A stretch of DNA of 64,000 bases from Chionoecetes opilio (GCA_016584305.1 JACEEZ010013968.1:21689-85688); one strand, 5' to 3'; shown: positions 11,985-25,111, counted from the first letter of the stretch. The notes: generated from the letters alone by a model not told the origin. Made by a program: numbers and translations.

Positions 11985-12165
11985 GGATAAAAAGACATTG
12001 CAGTATTGATTAAGCCTTCACCAACTCAAACCCTCCACCCACCGATAAGTATCCTGTTGTTGACTAGTTGGGTATTTGTGTCGGATGAGATAGACGATGG
12101 GTTTTTGTATGGTAAGACCTCAAATTAAATATATGTATGTGACATAAATTTCCACAGATGTAAAC
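11985..12165 (+). repeat. Dispersed repeat, partner at 42690-42875
   Basis: The two places share CCACCGATAAGTATCCT, then AGTTGGGTATT/AGCTGGGATTATGTGTCGG, and an AATTAAATAT/GATTAAATATG tail, in the same order and orientation over about 180 bp. No protein or terminal repeat explains it. It may be part of a SINE or MITE family whose ends I cannot define. Confidence 0.6.
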
Positions 12166-12965
12166 GTAGTATTAACGCCACCAGCATCTGTCAATCGAAA
12201 AAACATCTGTACATCGAAAAAACGCTGTCCTGGCGACTTTATTTTATCTATTTAGGTACGGGCCAATTCCACACATCCGCCTCCAAACCATCCGACTTGT
12301 CCAAACAACCGCCCTTTTTTCACCACCCACAATTGTGTTTTGTTTGGCCATTTATTTACTTTTTTTTATAGTTTATAGAAAACTTTGATTTGTGGCTTTT
12401 TTATGCTGAATTTCATGCGTCTACCACTGGCTCGCCTTCAGACTGCATCTTTTATGTCATACCATTTGCCCCTTACGTTTATGGTACTGTGATATCCGAA
12501 CATCCGACTTTTCCAATTATCCGACTACCTTCGGTCCCCCCAAGGCCCGATATTAATACTTAGTTTTAGCCTGACGGGTCCCGGGACTTGGTTACATTTA
12601 GGTCAGTCGGGCGGGGTCATGCTGACATTGCTGTTTCTCTCCAAAACCAATCTCGCTGTACCAAGACTTTTCTCCATTGTTTGCATTTTATTACCTATTT
12701 ACTCATAACACAATAATCTTTTCCTGCTTTTTATCTTTGGGAAGGGCCAAAAGAAATTGGAGCTGTTTGTGCGCGCTGTTCTTGTTGTTTGCTGCACCCA
12801 AATGCAGCAAGAACGAGCCGTTTGCGCTGGGCGACATTTGTACAAACAAACAAGAGGGCCCCCCCGCTACATCTGCTGTCGCCCACGAAACAAAATGCCA
12901 ACGCAATTTTAAATACGTCGGAGTGATACCTCTCGAAGAGCTCCGGGTGGGGTATAACGACTTTT
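12166..12965. other. Unassigned; possible TA-type MITE ends
   Basis: Short tandem text near 12190-12225 (ATCGAAAAAAC twice) and several CCGAC/CCGGAC words near 12250-12530 resemble the start of pogo-like terminal repeats, but I cannot pair two ends. A 109-codon open frame at 12677-13006 runs into the satellite and has no recognisable domain. Confidence 0.35.
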
Positions 12966-15900
12966 TGTTTACATCACTCCTACTGGATAGTGTTGGGTGT
13001 TTATAACCCTCATTACCCGGCACCTCTATAGTTTGTTTACATCACCCCTACTGGATAGGGGTTGGGTGTTTTATAACCCTCATTACCCGGCCCCTCTATA
13101 GTTTGTTTACATCACTCCTACTGATAGTGTTGGGTGTTTATAACCCTCATTCCCGGCGCCTCTATAGTTTGTTTACATCACTCCTACTGGATAGTGTTGG
13201 GTGTTTATAACCCTCTTACCCGGCGCCTCTATAGTTTGTGTTACATCACTCCTACTGGTAGTGTTTGGGTGTTTATAACCCTCATTACCCGGCCCCTCTA
13301 TAGTTTTTTTTACATCACCCCCCTATTTGGATAGTGTTGGGGTGTTTATAACCCTCATTACCCGGCGCCTCTAGTTTGTTTACATCACCCCTACTGGATA
13401 GTGGGGGTGTTTATAACCCCCCATTACCCGGCGCCTCTATAGTTTGTTACATCACTCCTACTGGATATGTTGGGTGTTTATAACCCTCTTTACCCGGCGC
13501 CTCTATGTTTGTTTACATCACTCCTACTGGATAGTGTTGGGTGTTTATAACCCTAATACCCGCACTCTATATTTGTTACATCACTCCTATGGAATGTTGG
13601 GGTTTATAACCCTCATACCGGCGCCTCTAAAAGTTTGTTTACATCACTCAAAACGGAAATAGTGTGGTGTTTAAAAAACCCTCATTACCGGCCCTTAGTT
13701 TGTACATCACCCTAGTGGATAGTTTGGTGTTTATAACCCTCATTACCGGCGCCTCTATAGTTGTTACATACTCACTGGAAAAGTGTTGGGTGTTTATAAC
13801 CCTAAATTACCCGGCGCCTCTATATTTGTTTACACATCCTACTGGATATGTTGGGTTATAACCTCATACCGCCCTCTATAGTTTGTTAAAATCACCCATA
13901 AATGATAGTGTTGGGTGTTAAAAAACCTCTTTAAACCCGCGCCTCTATAGTTTGTTACAATCACCCCTACGATAGTTTTTGGGTGTTTATAACCCTCATT
14001 ACCCGCTCTATAGTTGTTTAACATCACTCCTACTGGATAGTGTGGGTGTTTAACCCATTACCGCGCCTTATAGTTGTTTACATCACTCCTACTGATAGTT
14101 TTGGGTGTTTATAACCCTCTTTTCCCCGGGCGCCTCTATCGTTTGTTTTACATCACTCCTACTGGATAGTGTTGGGTGTTTATAACCCTCATTACCCGGC
14201 GCCTCTATAGTTTGTTTACATCACTCCTACTGGATAGTGTTGGGTGTTTATAACCCTCATTACCCGGCGCCTCTATAGTTTGTTTACATCACCACTACTG
14301 GATAGTGTTGGGTGTTTATAACACTCATTACCCGGCGCCTCTATAGTTTGTTTACATCACTCCTACTGGATAGTGTTGGGTGTTTATAACACTCATTACC
14401 CGGCGCCTCTATAGTTTGTTTACATCACTACTACTGGATAGTGTTGGGTGTTTATAACCCTCATTACCCGGCGCCTCTATAGTTTGTTTACATCACCCCT
14501 ACTGGATATGTTTGGGTGTTTATAACCCTCATTACCCGGCGCCTCTATATTTGTTTTACATCACTCCTAGGGATAGGTTTTGGTGTTTATAACCCTCATT
14601 ACCCGCGCCTCTATATTTGTTTACATCACTCCTACTGGATATGTTGGGGTGTTTATAACCCTATTACCCGGCCCCCTCTATAGTTTGTTTACATCACTCC
14701 TACTGGATAGTGTTGGGTGTTTATAACCTCATTACCGGCGCCTCTATAGTTTGTTTACATCACTCCTACTGGTTTAGTGTTGGGGTGTTTTTTAACACTC
14801 ATTACCCGCACCTCTATAGTTTGTTTACATCCACTCCTACTGGATAGTGTTGGGTGTTTATAACCCTCTTACCCGGCGCCTCTATATTTTGTTTACATCA
14901 CTCCTACTGGATAGTGTTGGGTGTTTATAACCCTCATTACCCGGCGCCTCTATAGTTTGTTTACATCACTCCTACTGGATAGTGTTGGGTGTTTATAACC
15001 CTCATTACCCGGCGCCTCTATAGTTTGTTTACATCACTCCTACTGGATAGTGTTGGGTGTTTATAACCCTCATTACCCGGCGCCTCTATAGTTTGTTTAC
15101 ATCACTCCTACTGGATAGTGTTCGGTTTATAACCCTCATTACCCGGCACCTCTATAGTTTGTTTACTCACTCCTACTGGATAGTTTTGGGGTGTTATAAC
15201 CCTCATTACCCGGCGCCTCTATAGTTTGTTTACATCACCCCTACTGGTAGTGTTGGGTGTTTATAACCCTCATTACCCGGCACCTTTTATAGTTTGTTTA
15301 CATCACTAATACTGGATAGTTTTTGGGTGTTTATAACCCTCATTACCCGGCGCCTCTATATAGTTTGTTTACATCACTACTACTGGATAGTGTTGGGTGT
15401 TTATAACCCTCATTACCCGGCGCCTCTATAGTTTGTTTACATCACTCCTACTGGATAGTGTTGGGTGTTTATAACCCTCATTACCCGGAAACCCTCATAG
15501 TTTGTTTACATCACTCCTACTGGATAGTGTTTGGGTTTTATAACCCTCATTACCCGGCACCTCTATAGTTTTGTTTACATCACCCCTCGGGATAGTGTTG
15601 GGTGTTTAAAACCCCTCATTACCCCGGCGCCTCTATAGTTTTGTTTACATCACCCCTACTGGATAGTGTTGGGTGTTTATAACACTCTTACCCGGCACCT
15701 CTATAGTTTGTTTACATCACCCCTACTGGATAGTGTTGGGTGTTTATAACCCTCATTACCCGGCGCCTCTATAGTTTGTTTACATCACTCCTACTGGATA
15801 GTGTTGGGTGTTTATAACCCTCATTACCCGGCACCTCTATAGTTTTGTTTACATCACCCCACTGGATAGTGTTGGTGTTTATAACCCTCATTCCCCGGGC

Positions 15901-16528
15901 GCCTCTATAGTTTGTTTACATCACCCCTACTGGATAGTTTTGGGGTGTTTATAACACTCATTACCGGCACCTCTATATTTGTTTTACATCACCCTACTGG
16001 ATAGTGTTGGGTGTTTATAACCCTCATTACCCGGCCCTCTATATTTTTGTTTTAAAATCACCCCTACTGGATAGTGTTGGGTGGTTTATAACACTCATTA
16101 CCCGGCACCTCTATAGTTTGTTTACATCACCCCTACTGGATAGGGGTTGGGTTTTTATAACCCTCATTACCGGCGCCTCTATAGTTTGTTTACTCACTCC
16201 TACGGGATAGTGTGGGTGTTTATAACACTCATCACCCGGCGCCGCTATAGTTTTTTTACATCACCCCTACTGGATAGTGTTGGGTGTTTATAACCCTCAT
16301 TACCCGGCACCTCTATAGTTTGTTTACATCACCCCTACTGGATAGTGTTGGGTGTTTATAACCCTCATTACCCGGCACCTCTATAGTTTGTTTACATCAC
16401 TCCTACAGGATAGTGTTGGGTGTTTATAACACTCATCACCCGGCGCCTCTATAGTTTGTTTACATCACTCCTACTGGATAGTGTTGGGTGTTTATAACAC
16501 TCATCACCCGGCGCCGCTATAGTTTGTT
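12966..16528. repeat. 68-bp satellite array (about 52 copies)
   Basis: The unit of about 68 bp runs GTTTGTTTACATCACTCC, TACTGGATAGTGTTGGG, TGTTTATAACCCTCATTA, CCCGGCGCCTCTATA. Copies between about 14160 and 15120 are nearly identical, while those at 13230-14130 carry many one- to three-base losses. Recurrent variants (CACCTC for CGCCTC, AACACTC for AACCCTC, ATCACCC for ATTACCC) cluster toward the right end. The array ends abruptly at GTTTGTTTCCAGAAAAAG. Peptides predicted inside are by-products of the repeat. Confidence 0.95.
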
Positions 16529-16839
16529 TCCAGAAAAAGAAAAAGAAAAAAAACATAATACCAAAATCCAATGGCGACCCAATAATACGGTTTACCGGCA
16601 TAGCGTGTCATTACTTATAGCGATGGCGGTGCACATCCCTGGTCCAGAGAAAGCTACAAGAGGCCGTGAGGCCTACACGCGGTAGTTCCTGTAATATTAC
16701 TGGTTATATACTTATAGATAATGGCAATGAATGTGTGATGGCAGTCATTTAAAGAGATAGAAATTAAAACATCAATAAAAATGAAAACAATAAAAGTAAT
16801 ATTTACGGTGACGACAGGTAAGTCATGGCAGGGGTAAGA
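16529..16839. other. Unassigned spacer between satellite and LINE
   Basis: About 310 bp begin with an A-rich (GAAAAA)n patch at 16531-16553. No recognisable gene, terminal repeat or tandem unit follows. The LINE becomes recognisable at about 16840. Confidence 0.4.
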
Positions 16840-18968
16840 CTTGTTCTCAGGCTGTCCACGATGGAGAGGCGGCTCACAAACAGTACCACAACCATCCATC
16901 TCCTGAAACTCATGCCCTTTATATTTCTGCCCGTAATCATGCCAAATCTTTACTTCAGCTTACCAAAAACTCCTTCATTCATAGAAAATATCAAAATCTT
17001 TCTGAATCTAATTCCTCTCGTGACTTCTGGCATCTAGCAAATAACATCTCTAACAATTTTTCTTCTTCATCTTTCCCTCCTATGCTTCACCCAGATGGCT
17101 CCACAGCTGTCTCATCTACTTCTAAAGCTGAACTCTTCACTCAAACCTTTGCTGAAAATTCCACTCTGGTTGATGAAGGGCTTGTTCCTCCTTCTCCTCC
17201 ACCCTCTTGACTATATTATGCCTGTCATTAAGATCCTTCGTAATGATGTTTTCTTTGCCCTTTCTGGCCTAATCCTCTGAAGGCTTACGGTCCTACGGAG
17301 TCCCTCCTATTTTTTCTCAAAAATTTGTGCTTCTGTGCTTGCAGCCTACCTGGTGCTGCCGGGTTTTACACTGTGCCTGGCCCAAACTTTTCCCTCTTTG
17401 TCTATCTACTTCCCTTTCCTTCTGCGGGAAGTTTGCTCAACATCCAACCTGTTCCTAAAAAGGGGTGACCGTTCTAAACCTTCAAACTATGTCCTATAGC
17501 TTTGACTTCCTCCTTTCTAAATTTTTTTGAATCTATACTTAATAAGAAGATTCTTAAGCATCTATCTGCTCACAATCTTCTATCTGATGGTCAGTACGGT
17601 TTCCGTAAAGGGCGATCTACTGGCGATCTTCTAGCTTTCCTAACTGAATCTTGGTCATCCTCCTTTAGGGGTTTTGGTGAAACTTTTGCTGTTGCCCTTG
17701 ACATATCAAAAGCTTTTGATAGTCTGGCACAAATCCTTAATGTTTAAACTACCCTCATTCGGTTAATAATATCCTTCTCTCTGCACCTTCATCTTAAGTG
17801 TCCTTTAAAACCGTTCTATTGCAACTACTGTAGACGGACATTGTTCTTCTCCTAAATCTATCAATAGTGGTGTTCCCCAGGGTTCTGTCCTATCACCCAC
17901 TCGCTTTCTATTATTCATTAATGATCTTCTAAGTCTAACTCAAAGCCCTATCCACTCCTACGCTGATGATTCTACCCTGCATTTTTCAACGTCGTTTATT
18001 AGACGTCCAACTCAACAGGAACTAAGTGATTCACGGAGAGATGCCACCGAGCGCCTAACTTCTGATCTTTCTATAATTTCTAATTGGGGCAAAGCAAACC
18101 TTGTTTTGTTCAATGCCTCAAAAACCCAATTTCTTCACCTATCTACTCGACAAAACCTACCAGATAACTATCCCCTCTTCTTCAATGACACTCAACTGTC
18201 TCCTTCTTCTACAATGAACATTCTAGGACTATCCTTTACTAAAAATCTGAACTGGAAATCTCACATCTCATCTCTTGCTAAAACAGCTTCAAAGAAGTTA
18301 GCACATCTCATCTCTTGCTAAAACAGCTTCAAAGAAGTTAGGTGTGCTGTGGCATCTGCGTCCTTTTTTTTCTCCCTCCCAGTTGCTTGCTCTCTACAAG
18401 GGCCTTATCCGCCCATGTATGGAGTATGTCTCACATGTTTGGGGAGGATCCACTCATGCAGCTCTCCTAAACAGGGTTGAGTCAAAAGCTTTTCGTCTCA
18501 TCAACTCCTCTCCTCTGACTGACTGTCTTCAATCTTTAAATCACCACCGCAATGTTGCTTCTCTTGCTATCTTCTACCGTTATTTTCATGCTCACTGCTC
18601 TTCTGAACTTGCTAACTGCATGCCTCCCTCCCTCCCGTGGCCTCGCTGCACAAGACTTTTTACTCATTCTCATCCCTATTCTGTCCATCTTCCTAATGCA
18701 AGAGTTAATCATTATCTTTACTCTTTCATCCCTTTCACTGGTAAACTCTGGAACTCTCTTCCTGTTTCTATTTGTCCACTTTCCTATGACTTAAATCTTT
18801 TCAAAAGAAGAGTAACAAGACACCTCCCGAACTAAATTGGCTCACCCCTCTTTTTTTATTTTATTCTCTTACTGTCTTCTTTATAGGGACTGGCAACTAA
18901 GCGGGCTTTGTGTTACCCATTTTTGTTGTGCCCTTGGCCAGTCCTTTGTATGTGTTGTAAAAAAAAAA
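16840..18968 (+). pseudogene. Jockey-type LINE pol remnant, 5'-truncated (copy 1)
   Basis: This is the reverse transcriptase part of a non-LTR retrotransposon, which copies its own RNA at a nicked target. Broken frames run in the normal order: the pre-RT linker (16840-17040, with the phrase YISARNHAK), the RT finger and palm (17502-17747, NLLSDGQYGFRKGRSTGD and ALDISKAFD), the catalytic YADD box at 17959-17970 (HSYADDST), the thumb (18106-18321) and the C-terminal domain (18344-18835), then a 3' UTR and a short A-tract at about 18959-18968. The endonuclease domain is missing. Several frameshifts, one from a 40-bp duplication, make it non-functional. I place it with jockey by family resemblance; the family is very common in crab genomes. 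A second copy faces it at 19215-22290. Confidence 0.9.
18262..18341 (+). repeat. 40-bp tandem duplication inside LINE copy 1
   Basis: The block 18262-18301 (CACATCTCATCTCTTGCTAA onward) is repeated exactly at 18302-18341. Because 40 is not a multiple of three, it shifts the LINE reading frame and ends the thumb-region frame at 18321. LINE copy 2 has no such duplication, so it arose after insertion or is an assembly error. Confidence 0.95.
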
Positions 18969-19050
18969 TCAAGTGGGAAGGAAGGGGCTGACACCTGGGG
19001 CCTGACCTGACCTCCCTCCCCTCTACCTGGAATGTCCTGACGGTAGTATC

Positions 19051-19052
<2 letters not shown>

Positions 19053-19120
<68 letters not shown>
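19053..19120 (+). repeat. (TG)n microsatellite
   Basis: A pure TG dinucleotide tract of about 33 repeats in the gap between the two convergent LINE copies. The poly(Cys-Val) and poly(Thr-His) open frames are by-products. Confidence 0.97.
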
Positions 19121-19123
<3 letters not shown>

Positions 19124-19237
19124 CACCCATGGCCTTGCCCACGCGAGCTGGCTCGCGATCGCCAGTTTCACCCTCTCAGTGCGAGCTAGGAGCTCATTAT
19201 TACGTTGTAAGTTTTTTATTCTACCCTGTTGAGGAAA

Positions 19238-19379
19238 GCTGCATGAGTGGATCCTCCCAAACATGTGAGACACACTCCATACATGGCCGGATAGGCCCCT
19301 GTACAGAGCTGTATGAGTGGATCCTCCCCAAACATGTGAGACACACTCCATACATGGGCGGATAGGCCCCTGTACAGAG
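19238..19379 (-). repeat. 70-bp tandem duplication inside LINE copy 2
   Basis: The segment with GAGTGGATCCTCCCAAACAT and ATAGGCCCCTGTACAGAGC occurs twice in a row (19238-19307 and 19308-19379) with a few differences. It encodes the region just after the thumb, which appears once in copy 1. Confidence 0.9.
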
Positions 19380-20897
19380 CAAGCAACTGGGAGGGAGAAA
19401 AAATTGGACACAAACGCCAGAGGACACCTAACTTCTTAGAAGCTGTTTTAGCAAGAGATGAGATGTGAGATTTCCAGCTCAAATTTTTAGTAAAGGATAG
19501 TCCTAGAATGTTCATTGTAGAAGAAGACAGTTGAGTGTCATTGAAGAAGAGGGGATAGTTATCTGGTAGGTATTGTTGAGTAGATAGGTGAAGAAATTGG
19601 GTTTTTGAGGCATTGAACAAAAGAAGATAGGTTTGCTTTGTCCCAATCAGAAATTATAGAAAGGTCAGAAGTTAGGCGCTCGGTGGCATCTCTCTGTGAG
19701 TCACTTAGTTCCTGTTGAGTTGGACGTCTAATGAACGACGTTGAAAAATGCAGGGTAGAATCATCAGCGTAGGAGTGGATAGGGCTTTGAGTTAGACTTA
19801 GAAGATCATTAATGAATAATAGAAAGAGTGGGTGATAGGACAGAACCCTGGGGAACACCACTATTGATAGATTTAGGAGAAGAACAATGTCCGTCTACAG
19901 TAGCTGCAATAGAACGGTTAGAAAGGAAACTGAAGATGAAGGGGCATGAAGAAGATGAAGATGAAGGGATAGAAACCGAATAATGGTAGTTTAAACATTA
20001 AGGATTTGTGCCAGACTATCAAAAGCTTTTGATATGTCAAGGGCAACAACAAAAGTTTCACCAAAATCCCTAAAGGAGGATGACCAAGATTCAGTTAGGA
20101 AAGCTAGAAGATCGCCAGTAGATCGCCCTTTACGGAAACCGTACTGACGATCAGATAGAAGATTGTGAGCAGATAGATGTTTAAGAATCTTCTTATTAAG
20201 TATAGATTCAAAAACGTTAGAAAGGCAGGAAGTCAAAGCTATAGGATGGTAGTTTGAAGGATTAGAACGGTCACCCTTCTTAGGGACAGGTTGGATGTGA
20301 GCAAATTTCCAGCAAGTAAAGATGGAAGTAGATAGACAAAGACAGAAAAGTTTGACCAGACAGGGTGCAAGCACAGAAGCCCAGTTTTTGAGAACAATAG
20401 GAGGGACTCCGTCAGGACCGTAAGCCTTCCGAGGATCTAGGCCAGAAAGGGCAAATATCATTACGAAGGATCTTAATAACATAGTCAGGGGATGGAGGAG
20501 AAGGAGTAATTCACCAACCAGAGTGGAAGCTTTAGCAAAGGTTTGAGCACAAAGTTCAGCTTTAGAAATAGATGGGACAGCTGTGGCGCCACCCGGGAGA
20601 AACATGGGAGGGAAAGATGAACACGACACAAAGTGTTAAAGATGTTTTTAGCTAGATGCCAGAAGTCACAAGATTAGTTTGATTCAGAACATTTTGACAT
20701 TTTCTATGCACGAAGGAGTTTTTGGTAAGTTGAAAAAAATATTTGGCATGATTACGGGCAGAAATATAGAGGGCCTGAGTTTCAGGAGATGGATGGTTAC
20801 TGTGCCATCTGTGAGCCACCTCTATCTTGTACAGCATGAGAACAAGAAGATAAGATAAGATTTTCATCCTATCTAGACACTTTGCAAGTACCAACTA

Positions 20898-20996
20898 CAG
20901 GAGAACCTCGTTTATCCGGCACCCACGGGGGGGAGCGCATGCCGGATAACTCATTTTGCCGTTGTTTTGAGAGTTACTCTTATGGAATCGCCCAAA

Positions 20997-21027
<31 letters not shown>

Positions 21028-21272
21028 TCTTTCCTTTCTTCTTTTTTTCCCCCATCACAAGGAACTGGCCAAGGGCACAACAAAAATGGGTAACACAAAG
21101 CCCGCTTAGTTGCCAGTCCCTATAAAGAAGACAGTAAGAGAATAAAATAAAAAAGAGGGGTGAGCCAATTTAGTTCGGGAGGTGTCTTGTTACTCTTATT
21201 TTGAAAAGATGTAAGTCATAGGAAAGTGGAAAAATAGAAACAGGAAAAGAGTTCCAGAGTTTATCAGTGGGG

Positions 21273-21332
<60 letters not shown>

Positions 21333-21385
21333 CCTGGGTCGATTAGTGCCGTTGTTTTGAATGCCGGTTAAACGAGGTTCTCCTG
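20898..21385 (+). mobile_element. Family A pogo/Tigger-like MITE, copy 2
   Basis: The terminal inverted repeats are CAGGAGAACCTCGTTTATCC on the left and its near-perfect complement ending GTTCTCCTG on the right. They are flanked by TA at 20896-20897 and 21386-21387. The uninterrupted SINE at 8472-8665 has a single TA here, which confirms the insertion. Inside, a poly(T)/CT tract (21001-21050), an antisense LINE 3' end and a poly(A) tract (21272-21331) leave only about 150 bp of MITE sequence. No transposase. Confidence 0.92.
21053..21268 (-). mobile_element. 5'-truncated jockey-type LINE 3' end inside family A copy 2
   Basis: The reverse complement covers the last LINE codons (around TCCACTTTCCTATGACTTA), the stop and the 3' UTR ending before the T-rich tract. 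It has the same orientation and MITE position as in copy 1 (549-788); copy 1 retains about 15 more LINE bases at the 5' side. Confidence 0.88.
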
Positions 21386-21880
21386 TACAAGGTTATTGAC
21401 TATACAAAGCGCCGCCACGTCAGCACGAACTAGGCGGACTCGAACCGCTGACCGAATGCACAGGGACGCTGCACATTGCGAACTCACGTCGCTACCAACC
21501 TTGCCACCCTGACGGGCTTGAGAACAAGAAGAGTTAAACCAAAGTGGCCGGGCTTCAGGATTAGAGAAAGTGTGTGGAATGTACGCCTCCATGACAGAGA
21601 CAATGGCCTCAGTTATGCGCTCTGCACAAAGAGATGGGTCTCTGACATGCAGGCAATAATTTTATTCCATGGAAAATCAGAGTAGTACTGCCTTAGGTCC
21701 CCCCACTTAGCTGAGTTGAAATGCCAGAAGCACCTCCGCTTAGGTGGGTCCCGAGGCAGCACCGGAGCGATAGGACAAGTTACAGAAATATAATTGTGAT
21801 CGGAGGAACCCAATGGAGCGAATAGTTTCATTGAGTAAGCAGAAAGGGTTAGGAGTTATGAAAAGGTATAGAATGTTGGG

Positions 21881-22150
21881 CGTGTCTCCGTGGAGGGTCA
21901 GGAATACAGGCGTGTCTCCGTGGAGGGTCAGGAATACAGGTGTGTCTCCGTGAAGGGTCAGGAATACAGGCGTGTCTCCGTGGAGGGTCAGGAATACAGG
22001 CGTGTCTCCGTGGAGGGTCAGGAATACAGGTCTGTCTCCGTGGAGGGTCAGGAATACAGGTGTGTCTCCGTGGAGGGTCAGGAATACAGGTGTGTCTCCG
22101 TGGAGGGTCAGGAATACAGGTGTGTCTCCGTGGAGGGTCAGGAATACAGG
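21881..22150 (-). repeat. 9 x 30-bp minisatellite inside the LINE endonuclease
   Basis: Nine direct repeats of exactly 30 bp (CGTGTCTCCGTGGAGGGTCA plus GGAATACAGG). The reading frame stays open on the minus strand as a repeated decapeptide of the type CIPDPPRRHT. The segment continues LINE endonuclease sequence on both sides (VQHPT upstream, FCLLNE-like downstream), so a single 10-codon stretch of the LINE has been amplified in place. Confidence 0.93.
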
Positions 22151-22290
22151 TAGGGTGCTGCACCAGCTGCTCTAGGTCTTGGAGGATAGAACAATTGTAG
22201 GCTTGTTCACCAAGTTGGAAAGTGAAAAAAGATGATAGCCAAAGCTGGTGGTGAACATTGAAATCACCAAGTAATGAGTACTGAATGATA

Positions 22291-22563
22291 AGACTCGTGT
22301 ATATTTTAAAATTAGTGATTATATTGATGGCAAGTATGAGAAATGTGCATATTTATAGTCAAGTGTATTGTGTGGCGGGATGATCAGCAGCTGTGTTGAT
22401 GCCCAGTCCAATCTGCTGGTTAGAATTGAAATGTTTTGTAAAATGGTTCGTGAATGACTGGGTTTATTGCGTGAATCTAGACTTATTGCTTCAATAGCTT
22501 TTCAGTCTGTGAAAATGCACTTTCATACTAGAACTATGGAAACAAATATACAAGTGTGGTGTA
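22291..22563. other. Unassigned spacer
   Basis: LINE similarity stops near 22290 and the family B element starts at 22564. The stretch between is moderately AT-rich, with no recognisable motif or open frame. Confidence 0.5.
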
Positions 22564-24594
<2,031 letters not shown>

Positions 24595-24960
24595 AGATTT
24601 CTAGTGTTTGCCCAGACTCTTCCACTTCCCCCAAACAAGCTTGGGGACCTGTGGGAATGCAGGGTTTTTGGGTGGGGAACAAATTATGTGTCGGAAACAT
24701 GTAATTTAAGAGTTGTGTAGGGGGGTAAAATTCCCTAGATAATTTCCTTATATCTAGAGAAATTTCCCTAACCAAAATAAACCTACCCTAGCCAAATTTA
24801 ACCTAACCTTGACCCACCTATAACCTAACCTAACCAAAGCTAAGCTAACCTAACCAAATCTAACCTAGCCTAACCAAATATAACCTAGCCTAACCAAATA
24901 TAACCTACCCTAACCTAACCAAATATAACCTAACCTGGAAATTCTGAATAAGAAATCCTT
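24595..24960 (+). mobile_element. One arm of a long-TIR MITE with CCTAA-rich flank
   Basis: The arm (24597-24785) matches both arms of the complete element at 53050-53650, with GTGTTTGCCC, AAGCTTGGGGACCTG and TCCCTAGAT landmarks. It is followed at about 24780-24940 by a degenerate TAACCTAACC array resembling the arthropod telomere pentamer. The second arm is missing. Confidence 0.7.
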
Positions 24961-25111
24961 CCGGCTTTGACTGAACTAAACTACCGCACTGTATTGTATG
25001 CTTATTGTACTTCACATTTGCCAAGGTTCCAGCGTGCACTCTGCCTTGGTTAACCCACACGGCCGCTATGAAATATGAGATGCCTCAAAAATTCTAAGTC
25101 CACTCAGATCC

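Larger units (their letters stand above)
20851..21518 (-). mobile_element. tRNA-derived SINE, copy 2, with 14-bp target duplication
   Basis: The minus strand carries a tRNA-like head with a perfect pol III B box (GGTTCGAGTCC, 21446-21436), an A-box-like GGTGGCAAGGTTGGTAG about 50 bp upstream, a unique body, and a short CTTAT-type tail (20866-20851). Both sides carry the same 14 bp, TGAGAACAAGAAGA (20837-20850 and 21519-21532). This is a clear target-site duplication inside LINE copy 2. The SINE without its insert is about 178 bp. A family A MITE sits at a TA in its body. It has no coding capacity and would depend on a LINE for mobility (family knowledge). Confidence 0.88.
19215..22290 (-). 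pseudogene. Jockey-type LINE pol remnant, minus strand, split by nested insertions (copy 2)
   Basis: Reading leftwards: endonuclease (22279-22235, LLGDFNVHHQLWL; 21831-21613, with SDHNYISV), linker (21592-21525 and 20850-20652), RT (20629-19991, with KAYGPDGVP, QYGFRKGRSTGD and ALDISKAFD), the HSYADDST catalytic box inside 19861-19559, and the thumb and C-terminal part up to about 19215. The GDFN and SDH motifs mark an apurinic-type endonuclease. The copy is broken by frameshifts, by a 9 x 30 bp minisatellite in the endonuclease, by a SINE plus MITE (20851-21518) and by a 70-bp duplication. Its 3' UTR is missing. With copy 1 it forms a long inverted repeat. Confidence 0.9.

Noticed and set aside
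12966..16528. CRISPR-like array
   Set aside because: Units are contiguous tandem repeats without variable spacers, in clearly eukaryotic DNA; the same applies to all 30-bp arrays.
17502..18835. Host gene encoding an RT-like protein
   Set aside because: Multiple copies, truncations, YADD box and LINE 3' UTR show it is a retrotransposon remnant.
21436..21516. tRNA gene
   Set aside because: The A/B box pair is present but the cloverleaf is not convincing and the segment is the head of a repeated SINE with target duplication.
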